Source of the DNA: a bacterium
GTDB taxonomy: Bacteria > JALSQH01
Assembly (NCBI GenBank): GCA_027004335.1
Contig: JALTID010000208.1
Coordinates: 1 to 7,134 of the forward strand
Direction of reading: 5' to 3'
Length of the DNA: 7,134 bases
How positions within the stretch are numbered: the stretch's first letter is position 1; every line of letters starts with the position of its first letter. A program made the position numbers and the translations under genes. Below the pieces are notes generated by a model, which saw only the letters and a list, made by a program, of their open reading frames with translations, searched no databases and had not been told where the DNA came from. Positions 5,462 through 7,134 of the stretch are shown here, in pieces.

Positions 5462-6616
5462 TTATCTAAAGGCCTGAAAGCCGGTTATATCTCTTCCAAT
5501 TATGAGGGTCTGGATGTCATAGGTTCCCTCATAGGTATTTACAGCCTCCATATTAAGAAGATGCCTTATAGGTACATAATCCAGAGTGATCCCATTTGCT
5601 CCATGGATGTCTCTTGCCACCCTTGCTATTTCCAGTGCCATACTGACATTGTTCATTTTTGCCATTGATATCTGGGTATGTTTCACCTTTCCCGCGTCCT
5701 TTAATTTTGCCAGTTGAGCAAGTATGAGTTGCGCTTTTGTAATTTCTGTTAGCATCCATACAAGTTTTTTCTGAACCAGCTGGAAGGATGCAATGGGTTT
5801 ACCGAACTGGATTCTTTCTTTCGCATAGTTTAAAGCAGCCTCATAACTTGCAATAGCAGAACCAAGGGATCCCCATGCTATGCTGTATCTTGCCTGATTT
5901 AAACAGATAAGTGCAGATTTTAATCCTGATGTTTTTGGGAGGATATTATCCTTCGGGATCCTGCAATCCTCAAAATGAAGTTCTGAAGTTACAGAGGCTC
6001 TTAGTGACATCTTGTGTTTTATCTCAGTTGTTGTAAAGCCTGGTGTGCCTTTTTCAACTATGAAACCCTTTATCTCTCCATTTAATTTGGCCCACACTAC
6101 TGCGACATCCGCAATTGAACCATTTGTTATCCACATTTTTGTTCCATTGAGTATGTAATGATTCCCATCATCAACAGCTGTGGTTTTTATGCTACCAGCA
6201 TCGGAGCCAAAATCTGGCTCTGTGAGACCAAAGCATCCTATCATTTCACCGATTGCTAATTTAGGTAGATATTTTTTCTTCTGTTCCTCACTACCAAAGG
6301 TAAAAATGGGGTACATTACGAGGCTGCTCTGCACCGATGCAAAACTTCTTATGCCGCTATCACCCCTTTCAAGCTCCATCATTACAAGACCGTATGCCAT
6401 ATTATTGAGCCCCGGACAGCCATACTCTTCGGGTAAATTAACGCCTAATAAGCCCAGTTCTCCCATCTCCTTAACAAGATGAATGGGGAATTTATAATTT
6501 TCAAAATATTCAGCTATGATGGGAATAATTTCATCATCCACGAATCTCCTTGCCGTTTCCCACGCGATTTTTTCCTCTTCTGGCAGGTTTTCAAATATCT
6601 GGTAGTAGTCAACCAT
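5462..6616 (-). CDS. Glutaryl-CoA-dehydrogenase-like acyl-CoA dehydrogenase
   Basis: FAD enzyme of the acyl-CoA dehydrogenase superfamily, 384 residues, closest by eye to glutaryl-CoA dehydrogenase (glutaryl-CoA to crotonyl-CoA plus CO2, electrons to ETF), the convergence point of lysine and aromatic degradation. Family segments in order: ELERGDSGIRSFASVQSSLV (81-100), GCFGLTEPDFGSD (127-139), NGTKMWITNGSIADVAVVWA (157-176), KMSLRASVTSEL (202-213), CLNQARYSIAWG (238-249) and NTYEGTYDIQ (360-369), whose Glu363 is the catalytic base. Glu83 and Arg90 match human Glu87 and Arg94, Arg94 being the residue that holds the glutaryl carboxylate, so a dicarboxyl-CoA substrate is likely. The frame is open to an ATG at 6646, but ATG 6616 is preferred because AGGAGG lies 8 nt before it and a typical N-terminus follows. 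First gene of the operon. A related acyl-CoA dehydrogenase with other substrate range is the alternative. Confidence 0.9.
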   Translation of the reverse strand: MVDYYQIFENLPEEEKIAWETARRFVDDEIIPIIAEYFENYKFPIHLVKEMGELGLLGVNLPEEYGCPGLNNMAYGLVMMELERGDSGIRSFASVQSSLVMYPIFTFGSEEQKKKYLPKLAIGEMIGCFGLTEPDFGSDAGSIKTTAVDDGNHYILNGTKMWITNGSIADVAVVWAKLNGEIKGFIVEKGTPGFTTTEIKHKMSLRASVTSELHFEDCRIPKDNILPKTSGLKSALICLNQARYSIAWGSLGSAIASYEAALNYAKERIQFGKPIASFQLVQKKLVWMLTEITKAQLILAQLAKLKDAGKVKHTQISMAKMNNVSMALEIARVARDIHGANGITLDYVPIRHLLNMEAVNTYEGTYDIQTLIIGRDITGFQAFR

Positions 6617-6624
6617 CCTTCTTT

Positions 6625-6630
6625 CCTCCT
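6625..6630 (-). promoter_or_regulatory. Ribosome binding site deciding the start of the glutaryl-CoA-dehydrogenase-like gene
   Basis: AGGAGG on the minus strand, 8 nt before ATG 6616. The upstream in-frame ATG at 6646 has no comparable site, and the SD itself would be inside the coding region if translation began there. Confidence 0.7.
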
Positions 6631-6638
6631 CTGGTAAT

Positions 6639-6665
6639 ATTATCATATGTTAATTTCTACACCAA
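6639..6665 (-). promoter_or_regulatory. Possible promoter of the seven-gene operon
   Basis: Minus strand: TTGGTG (6665-6660) as a weak -35, then ATGATAATAT, which offers GATAAT at 6644-6639 (15-nt spacer) or, with a TG extension, TAATAT at 6642-6637 (17-nt spacer). Transcription would start near 6632, giving a short leader with the AGGAGG site before ATG 6616. Both hexamers deviate from consensus, so this is only a candidate. Confidence 0.3.
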
Positions 6666-6682
6666 GAGTTATTTCTCCTTAA

Positions 6683-6708
6683 TTGACACAAGCGGTATAT
6701 TGTGTTAA
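6683..6708. promoter_or_regulatory. Inverted repeat in the divergent intergenic region, possible operator
   Basis: TTGACACAA (6683-6691) and TTGTGTTAA (6700-6708) form an inverted repeat of 9-bp arms with one mismatch and an 8-bp spacer. It lies between the divergently transcribed operon and the plus-strand gene at 6741. The left arm supplies a perfect plus-strand -35 TTGACA; 17 nt later TAAAAA (6706-6711) is a poor -10. A dimeric regulator here could control one or both directions. No T-tract follows, so it is not a terminator. Confidence 0.4.
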
Positions 6709-6740
6709 AAATAAAATAGATATATTAAAATGGAGGTTTT

Positions 6741-7134
6741 ATGTCAAAACAAGCCTTAGGAAGGGACCCTTTTGAGATTCTGGCTGGTGAGCAGGAGAAG
6801 AAAGAGATTAAGCCGGTGAGAAAGAGATACTCAACAAAGAGAAAACCTGCGGTAAAAGTTGAGAAACCTGCTTCTGAAGAAAAAGTTGAAGATGTTATTG
6901 ATAAGAGGATCGAGGAAAAACTCAGAGAGTTCGAAAAATCCATTGGAGAGAGGATCCATGAATTTGATAATTCTCCATCTGTGTATGGTTTGAAAAAGTC
7001 TGTGGAGAGGCTCGAAGCTGTTCTTCAAAAGGGGCTTGAACTTTCCGAGCGGGAAAAAGAAATTTTCAGCTACGAAAAAAAAAAGCATACCGCAAGGCTT
7101 TACAGATTCTTTCAAATATTAAGCGGCTCCTTAC
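6741..7134 (+). CDS. Hypothetical protein, charged N-terminal region (runs off the right edge)
   Basis: 131 codons are visible and the frame stays open to the window end; function not recognised. The N-terminus reads MSKQALGRDPFEILAG, followed by a Lys/Arg/Glu-rich, probably disordered stretch (19-50). Helical, coiled-coil-like sequence follows (VEDVIDKRIEEKLREFEKSI and onward to about 115), then a turn to aromatic and hydrophobic residues (RLYRFFQILSGSL) at the edge, where a folded or membrane-associated domain may begin. The start is supported by GGAGG four bases upstream and by a TTGACA promoter element. The opening KQALGRDPF recalls in a loose way the short basic N-terminal box of ParB-type partners of ParA ATPases, and long charged leaders of this sort also occur before some acyltransferase domains; neither is established. 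It is transcribed away from the acyl-CoA operon. Confidence 0.75.
   Translation, partial: MSKQALGRDPFEILAGEQEKKEIKPVRKRYSTKRKPAVKVEKPASEEKVEDVIDKRIEEKLREFEKSIGERIHEFDNSPSVYGLKKSVERLEAVLQKGLELSEREKEIFSYEKKKHTARLYRFFQILSGSL

Noticed and set aside
6180-6482. 100-codon plus-strand open frame
   Set aside because: Antisense shadow of the glutaryl-CoA-dehydrogenase-like gene.
6617-6646. ATG 6646 as the start of the glutaryl-CoA-dehydrogenase-like gene
   Set aside because: The extra ten codons include the AGGAGG that serves ATG 6616, and the family normally begins close to residue 1 of the shorter form.
6725-7115. Minus-strand open frames at the right edge (6725-6943 and 6831-7115)
   Set aside because: Ser/Phe-rich translations of the complement of a Lys/Glu-rich gene; the plus-strand frame has GGAGG, a promoter element and a coiled-coil-like product.
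1-7134. CRISPR array, tRNA/rRNA, insertion sequence
   Set aside because: No regularly spaced repeats, cloverleaf-like sequence, transposase-like protein or terminal inverted repeats were seen.

Overview
The window is gene-dense, moderately AT-rich bacterial DNA. The Lys/Glu-rich proteins, Shine-Dalgarno (SD) sites and tight gene spacing point to an anaerobic, possibly thermophilic bacterium, perhaps from an uncultivated lineage. No rRNA, tRNA or taxonomic marker gene is present, so this is inference. No CRISPR array, insertion sequence or RNA gene was seen.

Layout. At the left edge, on the minus strand, is the N-terminal half of a long-chain-type acyl-CoA dehydrogenase (1-545), with a recognisable promoter and a perfect palindrome over its -35 box. 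A small plus-strand ORF (738-902) converges on the next block. From 6616 down to 894, seven minus-strand genes form what looks like one operon: glutaryl-CoA-dehydrogenase-like flavoprotein, 3-hydroxybutyryl-CoA dehydrogenase, an 81-aa membrane protein, the radical SAM enzyme of the AmmeMemoRadiSam system, a fused MEMO-AMMECR1 protein, a small unrecognised protein, and an AbiEii-type nucleotidyltransferase. Gaps are about 20 nt between the first genes; the later junctions overlap by 11, 4, 26 and 65 nt. At the right edge a divergent plus-strand gene of unknown function starts at 6741 and runs out of the window.

How the genes may work together. The flavoprotein would make crotonyl-CoA from glutaryl-CoA, and the 3-hydroxyacyl-CoA dehydrogenase would act two steps later to give acetoacetyl-CoA; the intervening hydratase and the thiolase are not in the window. 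Downstream lies a complete AmmeMemoRadiSam set (radical SAM, MEMO, AMMECR1), a widely conserved but functionally unresolved system. Two things here are unusual. The MEMO-AMMECR1 fusion has an N-terminal export/lipoprotein-like signal. It also has a strong internal ribosome binding site and ATG exactly at the domain boundary, so one gene may give both a membrane-anchored fusion and a free cytosolic AMMECR1. The operon ends in a toxin-antitoxin-like pair whose small partner does not resemble the usual winged-helix AbiEi antitoxin.
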